NCBI GenBank assembly: GCA_022453515.1
Contig: JAJNNY010000010.1
Location: forward strand, 558,001-622,000
Source of the DNA: Astrocystis sublimbata
Lineage: Eukaryota > Ascomycota > Sordariomycetes > Xylariales > Xylariaceae
Direction of reading: 5' to 3'
DNA length: 64,000 nt
Numbering within the stretch: the stretch's first letter is position 1; every line of letters starts with the position of its first letter. A program made the translations under genes and the position numbers. The notes beneath the pieces are model-generated. The model was not told the origin of the DNA. It ran no database searches and saw only the letters and a list, made by a program, of their open reading frames with translations. Shown here piece by piece: positions 23,126-34,689 of the stretch.

Positions 23126-24544
23126 ATGAAGGTTGCATGGCATAAATCCCCCTTGCTTGGCTGGACGAAGGGAGGAGTGAATGGTGACACGTCAGCCGAC
23201 GAGGATGGCAACAGTCGGTGTACGATTAATTGTGGCAATAAAATTGGTCTTGACCACGTTCCTCTCTTTGCCTTCACCTATGAAAAGGCTAATATGCTTT
23301 ACGAAACCCACCATACTGCGAGGGTCAAAAAGTTCACTCACCAGAATGTCGTCGCGTGTAACGTTTTCGACATCCGGCGAACACCTGGAGCCGCTGCTTG
23401 ACTACGGCTGTTCCAGTTGGAAAACTAGTAGCCAGCGCGCATCAGACTTGTACGACTTCGGAGTCAAGCTTTGGCGGAAAGGGGACCTTGCTAGCATTGA
23501 ACGACAACTCGCCCAGTCATGTACCACTGAGAAATTTATGGTCCGCCGTCTCGACAACACTATAGTGCATATCACAAACCCAATGTTCGGGATTAAGAAA
23601 CCTATTTGGCAAGGCGCACCAACACCCAACAAAATCAAGTAAGAGCTCATACTGACATATCAATTTTACTTTTAGGAAGCCGAAAGTCACGTTCCAAGAG
23701 TACTGGCATCTCGTTGATCACATGCCCGACGGTGGCCCTGAGACCTACCAATGCACGTATCTCGTTCAATGGGAAAACAGAACCTTACGCAACTTCGAGG
23801 GGCCGGTTCAGAATGTGGAGCGACTGTTGGAACTTTGTCAAAAAAGATGGCAAGCGAGCGCGACTTGCGAGGCATTTCGGTCACAATTTCGAAAGCTGCT
23901 GCACGAGAAGGAAGTGACCAAAATTGTTTGTTTCGGGCTGGGAGATATGAACTCCAAACCTCCCGAATGGTGGAGGACGCAGAACGATTCTCTGCCAGAA
24001 AATGCGCGAGAGCCTGAAATAAGCGTGATAGACGGCTCCTTGATGCACCATGCCATTGCAGTAACGATGGCCGATATGGTCAGTGTCCGTGCCAAAGAAC
24101 AAGACAATGCGCCGAGGCTGCTCACTCAAGACCCGGATTATTGTGATGAGACGAAGGACATTGTGATAAAGATGGGGTTTGAAGTCGTTGGAGATTATGG
24201 AGCTGGGGGCTTTGCGGAGTTGACCAACGAATGCATTGTGTTCTCACCTTTTGTTTCCGCACCAGTCAAGCAGATCATCGCGGATTGCGCACGACCAGTC
24301 GCTATCATCTGCGCCGAACATTCCGATACTATGGCCTACGGCTCAAATGGGTATGACACCCTGCAATGGTTCCCATGATTTAAGCTAAGCAGTGTCATCT
24401 AGCAAACCATACGCCGACGCAGAATCTCCGAGGACGAAGCAGATGTGGAAAGAATATGAACAATTTGAATTTCCGCTCAAATGCGAGGACGGCAAACTTC
24501 CGGGCTCATTGAATCAGCTGGTGATCCACACTAGGATCAAGTAG
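23126..24544 (+). CDS. SRR1-like domain protein, 5' end uncertain
   Basis: The well-supported exons are (?)-23638, 23676-24350 and 24413-24544. The core reads TKIVCFGLGDM, a variable Met/His-rich segment, then LTQDPDYCDETKDIV, GDYGAGGFAEL, SPFVSAPVKQII and a C-terminal KPYADAESPRTKQMW. This is the pattern of the fungal SRR1-like family, named after plant SENSITIVITY TO RED LIGHT REDUCED 1; the molecular activity is unknown. The N-terminal part contains LYDFGVKLWRKGDLASIERQL, typical of the family's leading helix. Upstream, the frame with VPLFAFTYEKANMLYET must be joined by an intron whose donor is 23356 or 23358 and whose acceptor is one of 23416, 23428 or 23445, so the first exon and the ATG (23126 proposed) are inferred. 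It converges on the FAD monooxygenase. Confidence 0.7.
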
Positions 24545-24696
24545 AACTTCGGAGTTATCAGTTGATAGTCTTGCGAAGCTTACTAGGAGGTAGCTATACC
24601 AAATTTTGGTAGACTTGATTGATGTTCTCAGGTTAAACTATCAGCGTTAGGTGTACCTTTGCTTTCTTTATCACATGCACACAATTTCTCATCCCC

Positions 24697-26125
24697 TCAA
24701 GCCTCCGTAGCTTGTTGTTTGATTATACTCAATATACCTGGATATGTGCAATTCTCATCAAATACTGCATACCTATCGGCAGCACTAGAGACCTTGGATG
24801 TAGAGCGCGTATTCATGAGCACCCTCGTCGCGCGGGGTCTCCTGACACCCTCGATCCTTTGAAGTATTTTGGAAACATCATCCCGCGTGACACCGGATTG
24901 CGCGAGAAGGCGTAAACCGTCAGCATCTTCGATGGCCATGTTGGCTCCTGTTTACATTCGCGTCAGCAGTATTATCAAACTTCCATGCCATTCTGAGTCT
25001 CCTTACCTTGGCCTTGCAACGGTGTCATAGCGTGAGCGGCATCGCCAATGAGAATCGCGCGTCCTGACGTCCAGGTCGGCAATGGCTCGAGATCCTGGAG
25101 CTCCCAAAGCTTCACTTCAGTAGCGACCCTAAGTTTCGTCAGCGAACGCAACTTCAACGAGAATCTGCACATAGCCACTCACCGGAGCAATTCCTTAAGC
25201 TCGTAACCGAAATCGTGAAATATCGTCAAAATCTCATCTCGATCGCCATCCGCGAACCAGGAGTTCGTAGTGCTTTCTCTTTCCGTCTGCGTCGGAAATA
25301 TCCACGCCATATTCATCCAGTCGCCGTCGCGAAGCGGATACAGCACGACAAGCCGCGCAGTGTCGTCCATTGACTCGACGAGACGCATGCAGCCTTGCCC
25401 TACTTTGCGCTGGTCCTCCCACCATTGTGGTAGCTTTCCGAGGACCTTCGCAGCTTCTTCGGCGGACACGGCGACGCGGCAACACGTTAAGCCTGTTTTA
25501 CGAGCGCTTATAGGTTCAGGGAGGATTTTGTTTCGCAAGTGGGAATGGATCCCATCGGCAACTATAGCTTCGCGTTAGGTAGGGGCCCCCGCGTGCGAGA
25601 GATGTCATGACTAGGTTTTCACTCACCTATGACAACATCCGCATCAACCGTAGAGCCATCCTCTAACGTGACTTTTCCAGCTTCAGCATCTAAATCAACA
25701 GCACCATTATTCCACACCATAATGGCAGGTATCGCGCTTGGACCCAGACCCAGTTCCTCAGGAGAAGCCGTTGCCAATCTCAGTAGTTCTGCGCGAACAT
25801 CGACGCGCATGTGGCTCATTAGGGGCGAGCCGTATTTCTCCCTCGTATTGAAATTCGTGCTATGGAGATAGTTCCCATGCCTATCGACGGTGACCCAGCC
25901 TCCAAGCTCGACAGAGCCGGCGCGCTTGTAGTCGAAGCCTATATCGCTGAGAATGTGCGTTGAGTTGGGGAAGTTCGCAATGCCCTGCCCTCCCGTAGCG
26001 ACGGAGGGCTGCCCGCGCTCGTAGACTGCGACATCGTGCTGCTCCCGAAGAACACGAGCTGCTGCCAGCCCGGCAATACCAGAGCCTATAACGGCTATGC
26101 GAAGGCGAGTATCGTTGGCTGTCAT
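24697..26125 (-). CDS. FAD-dependent monooxygenase (salicylate hydroxylase-like)
   Basis: Four exons in transcript order: 26125-25627, 25561-25183, 25128-25007, 24947-24697 (416 aa). The N-terminal Rossmann motif VIGSGIAGLAAA has Gly14, Gly16 and Gly19. VVIVADGIHS carries the DG motif, and GDAAHAMTPLQGQG (about 321-334) is the FAD-ribityl-binding GD motif, followed by NMAIEDADGL. This set defines class A flavoprotein hydroxylases (PHBH fold), which use NAD(P)H and O2 to hydroxylate aromatic or polyketide-like substrates. No membrane anchor or signal is seen, so it is probably cytosolic. The substrate cannot be told; the neighbours (SRR1-like, tRNA) give no pathway hint, and the type III PKS is 11 kb away. 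The start MTANDTRLR is preferred to an upstream in-frame frame opening without a conserved extension. Confidence 0.88.
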
Positions 26126-26990
26126 CTTGCTACACCTATAAACCAATTGAATCCGTAACACCAGTAGCCCCACAGACGCGCTGTGCTGTTACTGATTTAA
26201 ATGCAGGTGACTGTATGTGTCTTGTGTGGGAGGGGAACTTGATTAAAAAGAACGGGAACTGACTAAACTTAATGTTAGATTGGGATGCGAGGAAGGCATG
26301 ATCGCAATGAGAGAGGAGACTCTTGATCACTTTTGTATCACGATTCCTGGTCATTGCGGATCTAGTTGTACATGTGTGACATCAACGCTGCGCCATGCAC
26401 ACCCGGTCACCATCATGCTAGTCCTGACACTATTGAGGTCCCACGATGGGACGGAAGTCAGTCAACTTCCACTTTGCCTCGAAATACCAGAGCCACTAGT
26501 CAGGCCAGCACAGAAAGGCATATTGCTACGTGGACGGTAACTGAAAGTCGGGACGGGCCTATGTAACGGTTCGGTCTGCGATGCTCGGCCATAAGGCTCG
26601 GCTCATACGACGATCACCTGGGCAGCCGCCCCGGCTTCCGAGTCATGGCGCGGACTTCCGAGCGGAGAAATCCAGCCTCCGGAGAGAGGTTCGGGACCTA
26701 CCTACCTACTGCCCTCGAATCTCAGTTCATGCGAGGCGATATGCGACATCCCGTGTAATAGAAAGTGGTTGATCTCTTAGTTCCAAGAATGAGGTTTGCA
26801 TTACACGCTATAAGCTCAACCATCTTACATAGTGCAGCAATTGCTAGCAAATAACTTAAATTGATTTGAACATTTAATTCAGTATCTGCGGAGGTGGTGA
26901 GCACGACTAGTACGATTGCAGCTACAATCAAGAATATAATGTACTATAAGCGAAGCGCTGTCACTACGGAGACGTTCAAGTCAAGCATAG
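26126..26990. other. Intergenic upstream of FAD monooxygenase
   Basis: Promoter side of the minus-strand monooxygenase and 5' flank of tRNA-Asp. Open frames are short and overlapping. The segment 26500-26720 is G/C-richer than its surroundings, but no motif is recognised. Confidence 0.4.
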
Positions 26991-27062
26991 TCTCGATTGG
27001 TCTAGTGGTTAGGATACCTGCTTGTCACGCAGGTGGCCGGGGTTCGATTCCCCGATCGAGAG
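26991..27062 (+). tRNA. trnD(GUC): tRNA-Asp (GUC)
   Basis: 72 nt without intron. The acceptor stem TCTCGAT pairs with ATCGAGA. The D-arm contains the A box (TGGTCTAGTGG). The anticodon stem CCTGC/GCAGG flanks the loop TTGTCAC with anticodon GTC. The T-arm GGGGTTCGATTCCCC contains the B box. The discriminator base is G. All four helices are complete, so the gene should be functional. Confidence 0.97.
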
Positions 27063-27064
27063 CA

Positions 27065-27076
27065 TTTTGTTTTTTT
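27065..27076 (+). terminator. Pol III terminator of tRNA-Asp
   Basis: T4-G-T7 on the coding strand starts three bases after the tRNA 3' end, a standard RNA polymerase III stop. Confidence 0.8.
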
Positions 27077-27320
27077 ACAAAATCCCGGACACTTCCACCA
27101 GGTACCTACAGTCTGGTTATATCTTTAGATACATTTAGAACAGTACCAGCATCTGAGACTTTTTGATGGCTATGAAGTTATTACTTCTTGTAGTCCGTAT
27201 TTTTGATCGAGGGAGCTCTCTTGAAGATACTAATGGTGTCGACCCGCTAGGGTCACCGACTAAAGCATCGTCCGCAAGCATATATGTATATTACCTAGGT
27301 ACATACCCAGGTATATAACC

Positions 27321-28679
27321 TTACGGAGTTAGGTTGTGACCATTGATCTGACCTAAGACCTCTTTACGAAGAGTCCCTTCATTTTCGCCAACCGCGACCG
27401 CCGACCGGGTCCCTTGGTCAAAAGTCCATTTGATCGGTCCATTCGGCAAACTTTCAATGCCCAACAAGTCTTTCAACCCGTCAACGCACGGTACCGACCC
27501 GCACTCGACTTTCGACTGTCCCCCATATCTCTCTGGTATACACTCGAGATCGATGGTTTCCAACAACGTAGTCAGAACATTCGCGCTTTCAACGATGATG
27601 AGTTTCGCCGCGGTGTTTGGGTCGATCCATCCCTTTATGAAGTTGAAAATCTTAGAGAAGTATGCCGGGGCATTGACTAGATAGATGTGGTTCACCACTT
27701 CTGGGTAGCAGACTGCTAGGAGCTTTGTGATACTCTGTGCGTAGCCCCGTATGTTCCACGCCTGCTTGAGGCTTATGGAACTTATGTCGACGACATATAC
27801 GGCTTTGGAAATCGGCTTCTCTGGCTCTGGCCGGTCCTTCATCGCAGAGCAGAGAGGGAGCACAAAGCGTGTGAGGTAGTCGAGAGATGTAATTGCTCGA
27901 CATGTTACCTGGGATGGGGTGTAGTTGTGGTATTTTGCAAAATTTGGCCCGTCGACTGCGAGTAAGTGTTAGTATTCACACTCACTACTTCAATTGCAAC
28001 GTGATTTTGATCTTAAGACTGTCGAACTCATGAAAGACCTGGCAGGTGTGCATGGAATAGAATACGCCAAATTAGCATGGCGTTGCTTACGTTTAGCAGC
28101 GTCCAGGGTACATATTGGCAAGCCATGTTTGTCTCGATGACCTGTCCAATGAGGATACTAGGGGTTTGGGGTATTAGTCCTATCGATTCGAAACTGTTGG
28201 GGTGGCACTATGACATGGGTCACTAGATAATGAGATCACATTACTTACAATGGTGCGCAAGTGCTCGAAGTCGTCAATGTCAATAGTGTCGTATGCTTCG
28301 GCTGTGTTCGCGGAGCTCCTGATTGCCTGGGCTTCCTGGAATTGCCGGAGGGCTCCGGGCACGTCAAATGCGCGAGCGCTGAAGAACCTCCTAGATGAAG
28401 TATTAGTATCAAATCATCTGCAAGAGCAAGCTTGGCAAGTCTCATGTACAGGAGGGTGATTTCGTCAACCAATCCATCTAGAGTGTCGTCCGCTGGCAAG
28501 CCGGCGGGACGCTGGAGAAGCCCCTGTTCGCGACATTGCTCAACAAATGAGTGGAAGCCTTTCAGCTCATCAGCCGTGAGTCCGGCGGTGGACCCGGTAA
28601 TCTCTCCGTTTTTCGTCCCGTTTGCACCTCCTGCCTCTTCGACGGTAGCGCCGTGAGCTGCTCCGTTCTCCATTTTCAT
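27321..28679 (-). CDS. CRAL-TRIO (Sec14-like) lipid-transfer protein
   Basis: Four exons in transcript order: 28679-28450, 28390-28249, 28157-28091, 27955-27321 (357 aa). The first intron (donor GTACAT at 28449) restores TLLRFFSARAFDV, the CRAL-TRIO N-terminal motif; read-through would destroy it. The lipid-binding domain follows: YPHWTGHRDKHGLPI, KAVYVVDISSISLKQAW, YPEVVNHIYLVNAPAYFS, IDPNTAAKLII and the closing LLETIDLECIPERYGG. Such proteins exchange phosphatidylinositol and other lipids between membranes and support phosphoinositide kinases. The first about 50 residues are Ala/Gly/Thr-rich and probably disordered. Two in-frame ATGs (28679, 28673) are equally possible starts. It is a diverged Sec14 relative, since the hydrophobic core differs from yeast Sec14, so the ligand is not predicted. 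Confidence 0.88.
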
Positions 28680-29336
28680 CGGTCTCCGTTGACCGGCGTT
28701 AGGAATTAGAAATGAATACGAAACGGAAATATCACAGAGTAGATTAATCTCCAGTTCAATGAATTTACGAACATGCGGGCAGATGACCGGGATACAGCTG
28801 CGACGCTTTCGCAAACGGCGGGATACTTAGAGCTGAGTGATCGACATGTCGGGACTGCAATTATTGTGCTTGGCGTCTTCGGCGCTGCCTTTTCGGGCCA
28901 GCGAACTATAGCTTTTGCCCACGCTTCAATTCAACAGTAACACAATTGGATAGTTTTTTCTTCATTGGTTTTAAAGTCAGTCAGTTCTAACCATTTCACA
29001 CAATGTTTGTATCGTTTCAGGTATCGTCCATTGCCCTGTTGGCTAAACGGTAGTACGCACGTACACAATTGTGTCGGAACTAGTGCGAGCCCCGATTGTA
29101 TCGTGGGCTAATACTCGCAGAGACCTTGTTCGATTTCTCGAACCTTGGAAAACGAAGCTGAATGACGTTTCTCAATTGTGATAGCTAGGTGCATAGTAAG
29201 TGGCATTTGTGAATGGTATTCAATTCCATGGGAGGACCTCGGATACCTGAATCTCGGATTTTGCTTCGGATGCAAGCCACCTAGTTGTTAACCATATTCG
29301 GAAATAATGCGCAGACCGATCTCGTCTCCATCTGTG
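28680..29336. other. Intergenic, no gene seen
   Basis: Promoter of the Sec14-like gene and 3' flank of the archaemetzincin gene. A tRNA-like string around 29034-29110 lacks a T-loop B box and was rejected as a tRNA. Nothing else is supported. Confidence 0.4.
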
Positions 29337-30701
29337 CTAGGCTGCGAGTTGCTGGAGTCGCGCTTGTATCCAAGCATGGTAAGCAGCAAACATGTCAACA
29401 TGCCCCCAAGACTCACAGAAAGCGGCGATAGCTCTGTACCTCTGTTTGATATAATCCTCTTTCCCCGCTTGGTCGCGCTCCTGAAGCTCACAGGAAATGG
29501 CGTAGGCGACCTTCTCCAGGCACACAGGACAGAGATACGGCGGTTGCCTCACATCTTCGGCCAGGTGCGAGGTCCCTTGCATGCTGCAAGCGTAATAGAT
29601 ACAATGGTCCAATCCAAAGCAATGGCCCAATTCATGAGCTACTGTGCGCGCAACGCACGCGAACCATAATCCGTTGAGGCCCGGGGCGGTCGGCAAGGCA
29701 GATGTACTTCGCACTGCTTTGACGGCCTGCGCTAGCGGTGAGCTCAAGATCTCATGTGGCAAGCTCAAGATCTCGTTTGGTGATTGTATATGTTTCTGTG
29801 AATCCAACCCTTCTGCGGCGCATACGCTATCGGCATACTTCTTGCAGTGAGAAGCTGGCCACATGTGCTTGTGGTCAATACGATCATCGAGAGAGGGATG
29901 GTAGCGGGCGGTGGATACAACGCAAACACGACTACCTCCGTATGCTCGTCCGCAACAAAATGTATCCTCCTTGCCCTCATACATGTCAAAATTCATGAGT
30001 AGCGCTATCGCATACGCATCGTCGGGTAAGAATTCAATAGCTGCGTCAAGGAGATCTTCCAAGTTCAGCTGCCGCTTGAAGTTTCCATCGGGAGGTTCCC
30101 GGGTGCGGATTCGGATGCACAAGTCACCGTGTGCAAGTCCGACATGGTTGGGATTGTTCTTTGATGAGGCCTTCCCCCAACGCACGAAGCGCATCTTCTC
30201 GGGCAACAATTTGACATCGAGGCCGTGGTAGAAGGCATCGAGGTATGCTAAGATTGCATCGGTGGATGGCGCCTCGAGATCAAGCCCATACCGGGCGCCC
30301 GTTCTGGGCTGCGCCCAGGCATTCATGAACTGCACATCTGGCGTCACAATCGGGGGCGCGGCTACATAGATAGTACCGCGCTCAGTCGTAATCTTATTCC
30401 GTTCCGGCTCAAGGAGCCAGGACCGAAGTGATTGGGCTGGACAGTCAGGGTCCCAGTTGAGCTCATCGTAAGGCAATATAAGGGGGGCGGGAAATGAAGG
30501 GGAAAGTCGTTCAGCTGCCTCTTGGCTCAGCTGCTTCACTGCTTTTGCTGGCTTTCCTCTTCCTGAAAGAGGATTGCGATCGTTTATCGATGCTGCGGCA
30601 AGCCTCTTTACAGCGTCAGGCCGTTCAAACCCCGCCTCGACAGCCCACGGGGAGCATCCGAGTAGCAACTCATCGTGCTGGCAGGCATTTTCGTCAGCCA
30701 T
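29337..30701 (-). CDS. Archaemetzincin-type zinc metalloprotease
   Basis: Single exon, 454 aa. The catalytic motif HELGHCFGLDH (about 356-366) has three zinc-binding His and the catalytic Glu. It is followed by CIYYACSM and, after about 14 residues, CPVC. The four cysteines in CX4CMX(n)CXXC form the second zinc site that defines archaemetzincins (AMZ). The N-terminal part contains a short Cys/His motif and a long helical region of unknown role. There is no signal peptide, so the enzyme is probably intracellular. AMZ enzymes are aminopeptidase-like metzincins whose physiological substrates are not known. The Met after the first Cys pair corresponds to the met-turn. Confidence 0.92.
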   Translation of the reverse strand: MADENACQHDELLLGCSPWAVEAGFERPDAVKRLAAASINDRNPLSGRGKPAKAVKQLSQEAAERLSPSFPAPLILPYDELNWDPDCPAQSLRSWLLEPERNKITTERGTIYVAAPPIVTPDVQFMNAWAQPRTGARYGLDLEAPSTDAILAYLDAFYHGLDVKLLPEKMRFVRWGKASSKNNPNHVGLAHGDLCIRIRTREPPDGNFKRQLNLEDLLDAAIEFLPDDAYAIALLMNFDMYEGKEDTFCCGRAYGGSRVCVVSTARYHPSLDDRIDHKHMWPASHCKKYADSVCAAEGLDSQKHIQSPNEILSLPHEILSSPLAQAVKAVRSTSALPTAPGLNGLWFACVARTVAHELGHCFGLDHCIYYACSMQGTSHLAEDVRQPPYLCPVCLEKVAYAISCELQERDQAGKEDYIKQRYRAIAAFCESWGHVDMFAAYHAWIQARLQQLAA

Positions 30702-31910
30702 CCTATTGCTGCGGCTGTCAAGAACAGCTGGCTAAAAGTGGCGAGAAGGCAAACCGCTAACATAGTTGTTTCCCATCACGCATACATGTGAGCCCTGACA
30801 ATCCTTTACACATATTGTGCACGGGGAGGCTGCGCTAGGCGATGATCCGAGGCCCCCGAGGGTTGTCACTTTGTCATGCTTGTGTACTGTATGTAAGTGG
30901 TCAAAACAGAAAGGCTTATTTCTATTTCATGGCTAGTGGGTCTTCCTTGCCTGCCGGTGAGTTGGAGATAACTTGCGCAATCGGAGTCGTTTTTGAAACA
31001 TGTTTTCTGTGCCACTGGTATGCATAGAAACGCTACCTGCTGAAAATACGTGGCAGGTGAGGCGTTGTAGAGTCGTAGACTTTATCAAAGATATGAAAAG
31101 GAGATATCTAACATTAACCATTAATTAGTCGGAAATCAGGGTGCTCTAGGGCAAGCCAGTTATCGTCGTGTGTTAGTCCGGGGCCAATGCGTAAAAGGTA
31201 GCCTTACGGGCAGGCAACAAGCAAGCGCCATGTGTGTTTCAAGCCTCCGTCTCGACTCTACATGACCCAACTCGCTGGCGTGCGTATGCGTCATGTTGGG
31301 GTACCGAGGGGTACCTAGGTCCAGGGCTAGGGTCTGCTACCGACTGATCTGCTGTGGGGGTAACCTGCTGTGGTTAGGCGCAGCCCAAACCCTTAGCCAA
31401 CCCCAGCCGCCAAGGGCACGCCGTGCTACACCATGTATCGCGAGTGACAGGGCAGCAGTTGCCCGTCCCTACGAGCTGCACCTGCCTGTCCGAATTTCGA
31501 GGCAGACCTAAGGAGACTGACTGGTCGAGCACTTGCACTTGGTAACCAGGATGCATATACATACATACCTATGATGTTTGTAACGCATCACTCACACTCA
31601 CACCCATCATTGTCACTCACCGATGCCAATGCGCGTTCTCAGCCTGTGATCCGGTACCTCGATAATTCCTCCTGATTCTCAAATACCCCCCGGCTTTTCA
31701 TTTGTGTCATATCGACAGTTCCTTCCGCTGAGCACACTCCTTGGTCTACTTTACACTTCCAATTCTCTCGCCTTTTCGACTCACGACGACTCGACTCACA
31801 CATCCTCACATCCTCACACTACTCTCGCTGCTATATTTGAAGCAGTGGATCAAGCATCAATCAGTCCATGTTGGAGCCTTCCATCTCAACTGCGGAACTG
31901 CTCAAAACTC
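30702..31910. other. Intergenic, with GGTACC words and CT-rich leader
   Basis: This spacer separates two divergent genes. It holds the word GGTACCGAGGGGTACCTAGG (about 31300-31319). The last 300 bases are rich in C, T and CACTCAC-like units, as in fungal leaders. No gene is supported. Confidence 0.45.
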
Positions 31911-32426
31911 ATGATGGCTCGACGAAACCGTTCATATCCGCCGCGCTCACGGCTGCTGGCCCTACCCCTCGAGATCCGCGATGTCATCTATGAATTCGTG
32001 CTCGAGGCCGAGTGGGGGCATTCTACGCAAGGCTTCTTCGTCCTAAATCGGCCCCTGCCTGCCTTCTTCCGCGTCAACAAGCAAACCCGCTCGGAAGCCT
32101 TGGATGTCTTTCTTCTCAAGAACCACTTTCACGTGTATACCAGTAGCATTGGTCTCAAGTGGATCAACCTTTTGGGAAGAGATGTGAACAGATTCCGCTT
32201 CCTCAGTCTCTTCATCGACCTCGATCTCGAGGCCTGGCGGAGATGCCTCAAGGCCCTACTACCTTTGGCCTCGAGCTACCTGGAGCTACGAATTCGTAAA
32301 GCGGCCGCCTCGCTACCCGATGAACGGCTCGACGATCTCCTCATAGATGCCGGCCTGTACGATGAGAGCCGTTGGACTAACGAAGGAAGAGGCACCCACG
32401 AAATCATCTTCAAACAGATTCAATAG
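31911..32426 (+). CDS. 2EXR/F-box-like domain protein
   Basis: Single exon; the first of two adjacent ATGs (31911, 31914) gives 171 aa. The frame stays open further upstream without an ATG. The motif SRLLALPLEIRDVIYEFVL followed by FRVNKQTRSEALDVF matches the 2EXR family, a fungal relative of F-box domains with paired LPxEIRxxIY and VNxQxRxEA elements. Such proteins are abundant in Pezizomycotina and have no assigned biochemistry; a role as substrate adaptors is only suspected. The C-terminal half is Leu/Arg-rich and helical. No signal or membrane segment is present. Confidence 0.78.
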   Translation: MMARRNRSYPPRSRLLALPLEIRDVIYEFVLEAEWGHSTQGFFVLNRPLPAFFRVNKQTRSEALDVFLLKNHFHVYTSSIGLKWINLLGRDVNRFRFLSLFIDLDLEAWRRCLKALLPLASSYLELRIRKAAASLPDERLDDLLIDAGLYDESRWTNEGRGTHEIIFKQIQ

Positions 32427-33248
32427 CGGTCGGTCTTTCTTGACGCCAAAAGACGGCACTGGCGACTACATCTTCGGCACGAAAATGCATCACTTTTTCG
32501 AATGTCGATAACTGCTTGAATGTTCGTCTAACTTGCATTTGCGGACCAAGCACCCGTCAACCCATCTCTTGCTGGAAAGTGATTGAGCAGTCCCAGACTG
32601 AGCAGACTGTAAGCTTGATTCACCATCATCCTTTCCATCCGGCATTGCTGAGGAAGTTCCAGCTTCAGCATAAGGTGGGCAAAGTGTGATACGTTTTTGA
32701 GGACTAGAGAGACGTTTTGGAGGCTCTACCGGCTCAATTGGCTCTGAATCGGACGCCGATGGCAGGCAGGGAGATCATCTACATGGATGGCCATAGTCGT
32801 AGACGAACCACCGAGAGCCAATCCTAGGAACTATCACTCTTGCATTGGCCCCAATCGATCAAATACATCCTATTCGCAGAACTCCCCCATTGACCGCTTT
32901 CTGGTCGCTCAGTGAACTGTAAGGTCTCCATCGGCATTACATTCTCACGATAAACTCGTAGCATGTTTTCACATTGTGTCATTGCCAACTAGAGTACAAG
33001 GTAGTGTAGGCGGGATGACACCTGAACACGTGACGTCGCTCCGCCACCCCAATTGTCTCGATGTGGTGATCATCGACAGTGCATGTCCTCGCATGCCCTC
33101 AATGTGTAAGTAAAAGCCACCTAAGAAGCCACTCTTGGCTGCGTGAATGGGCTGTCCACCTTACATCAACCAAGAACCCTAAAGCACCACATGCGCTGGC
33201 GCGATACGATTGAGCAAAGTGCCTCAATCTCGTTCTACGCAGCGCAAC
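32427..33248. other. Intergenic, no gene seen
   Basis: Same-strand spacer after the 2EXR gene. Open frames are under 70 codons. Direct inspection showed no repeat or RNA gene. Confidence 0.4.
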
Positions 33249-33793
33249 ATGGCACAACAAGGAGGCACGGATAACCCGCAAGGCGGTATGCTAAATACAA
33301 TGTTTTCTTCACACACAACTCACCAACCTTTCTTGGCATGCATCTTCTAACCCTGGCAACAGTCGCTCCTCCTGCTTGGGCTCGTGCGTCTACGCGGCAA
33401 TATGCGACCTCCCAACCCCAACACAAAGAGAGCAACGAGAAAGATGGACTTCTTTTGACTACTCAAGAATGCGAAGGAGATACTCATACGCACACTCATA
33501 CAAGCAATTGTCAGAGTCCCTCCGACCAAGGGCTTGAACTTGATGAGAAACCCTCGTCCGAATCTCGCAACAGCCAGACAGAAGACTCGGAATGGGTAAT
33601 GGTTGAAGACCTGGATTGGGAGTTGGGAAGGCATAAGGATCCCAACGAAGCGTTTTCGCATCGTTTCGAACTCACTGTTGGCTGGGGAAGATGCAAGCAC
33701 ACGGTTCTCAGCGGGGAGATGACGGTCACGAGGTCTCATGAGGACCACTCGCAATGCTGTCATCGGGAGGGTCATAAAATTGAAACTCCGTAA
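33249..33793 (+). CDS. Hypothetical acidic protein
   Basis: Two exons, 33249-33285 and 33363-33793, predict 155 aa starting MAQQGGTDNPQG. The intron has a GTATGC donor, a good TTCTAACCC branch site and a CAACAG acceptor, and the phase closes, which supports a real gene. The protein has a His/Thr repeat (THTHTHT) and an acidic segment, EDSEWVMVEDLDWELG. I do not recognise a family. There is no membrane segment. An opposite-strand frame of similar length covers the same bases but has no splice support. Confidence 0.5.
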
Positions 33794-34689
33794 AGCAGAA
33801 GGAGCATCACAAGTGCGTGTATGTCATTCCTTTGCAGAATGGATTTAATATTATGCGCCATGGTATTATGTACCCATTTCGTCGTAATGAAGCAAGTGAA
33901 TGAATATCACGAGATACACGGATGCTAGGGATAAGTTGCTGCTCGACCTCGTTCTGTGGGAGCTGTTTGAATCGTCAGGGAGAGCCAATGAGCTAACCTT
34001 CTACTCCGCATCTTTGGAAACCGATCCATGTATCTGAACAAAGAGAATGCCTGCTCAAGGAACGTCTTTGCAAAATATTTCAAGTGTCATTTGTTAAAGC
34101 CCCCGGTAACATCCGAGTCAGTCAAAACTGCTTATGAACCACTACAGACGTGTCCAGGTAGCAAATATCGAGAGAATTGGCGTTGAACGATGTCTCTACA
34201 CGCCAAAACTCTTTCATTTGAAGTTGTCTGAAACATAGGTTGAGCTTGACCCCCTCCGAAGACTGAATCAAAGCTTTGAAAATCGCTCATCCTCTGAATT
34301 ATAGCTTATTTGGGGTTGCACAATGTTGGTTGCACGTCTTGTGCAAGGAGCACCTTTGAGTTTCTTGTTTACACAAGCCCCACGTGTTTGACCATCAAAT
34401 TCCCTTGTATGTACCTCCCTCCCAGGGCCTCTCAATCACCAATGGTCAGGTCAGGTGTCAGATTGGATATGTTTAGATGTTGCTCGGACCAACAAGCAAA
34501 GGGAGGTTCAAGCGCAAATGCCCGCGATTAGTATTCACGGCATTGGCAATTCACAACAGCCTCTGTTGGTATAAAATTGGACATTTCCTCCACATAACGA
34601 AGTTGCAAGTTTTATGATTCCCCCTTGCGCATTGCAAGAGTAACTTTATTGACACGAAAGAGTGCTCTCCACCCAGCACCCAAAGCACG
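33794..34689. other. Intergenic, no gene seen
   Basis: Same-strand spacer. No frame over about 75 codons carries a recognisable motif. Confidence 0.4.

Noticed and set aside
29034..29110. tRNA-like string with a D-arm-like GGCTAAACGGTAG
   Set aside because: No GTTCRANNC T-loop and no seven-pair acceptor stem; at most a chance or decayed tRNA.
33347..33775. Minus-strand frame of 142 codons opposite the 155-aa gene
   Set aside because: The plus-strand model has a proper intron and start; the minus frame has neither nor a motif.
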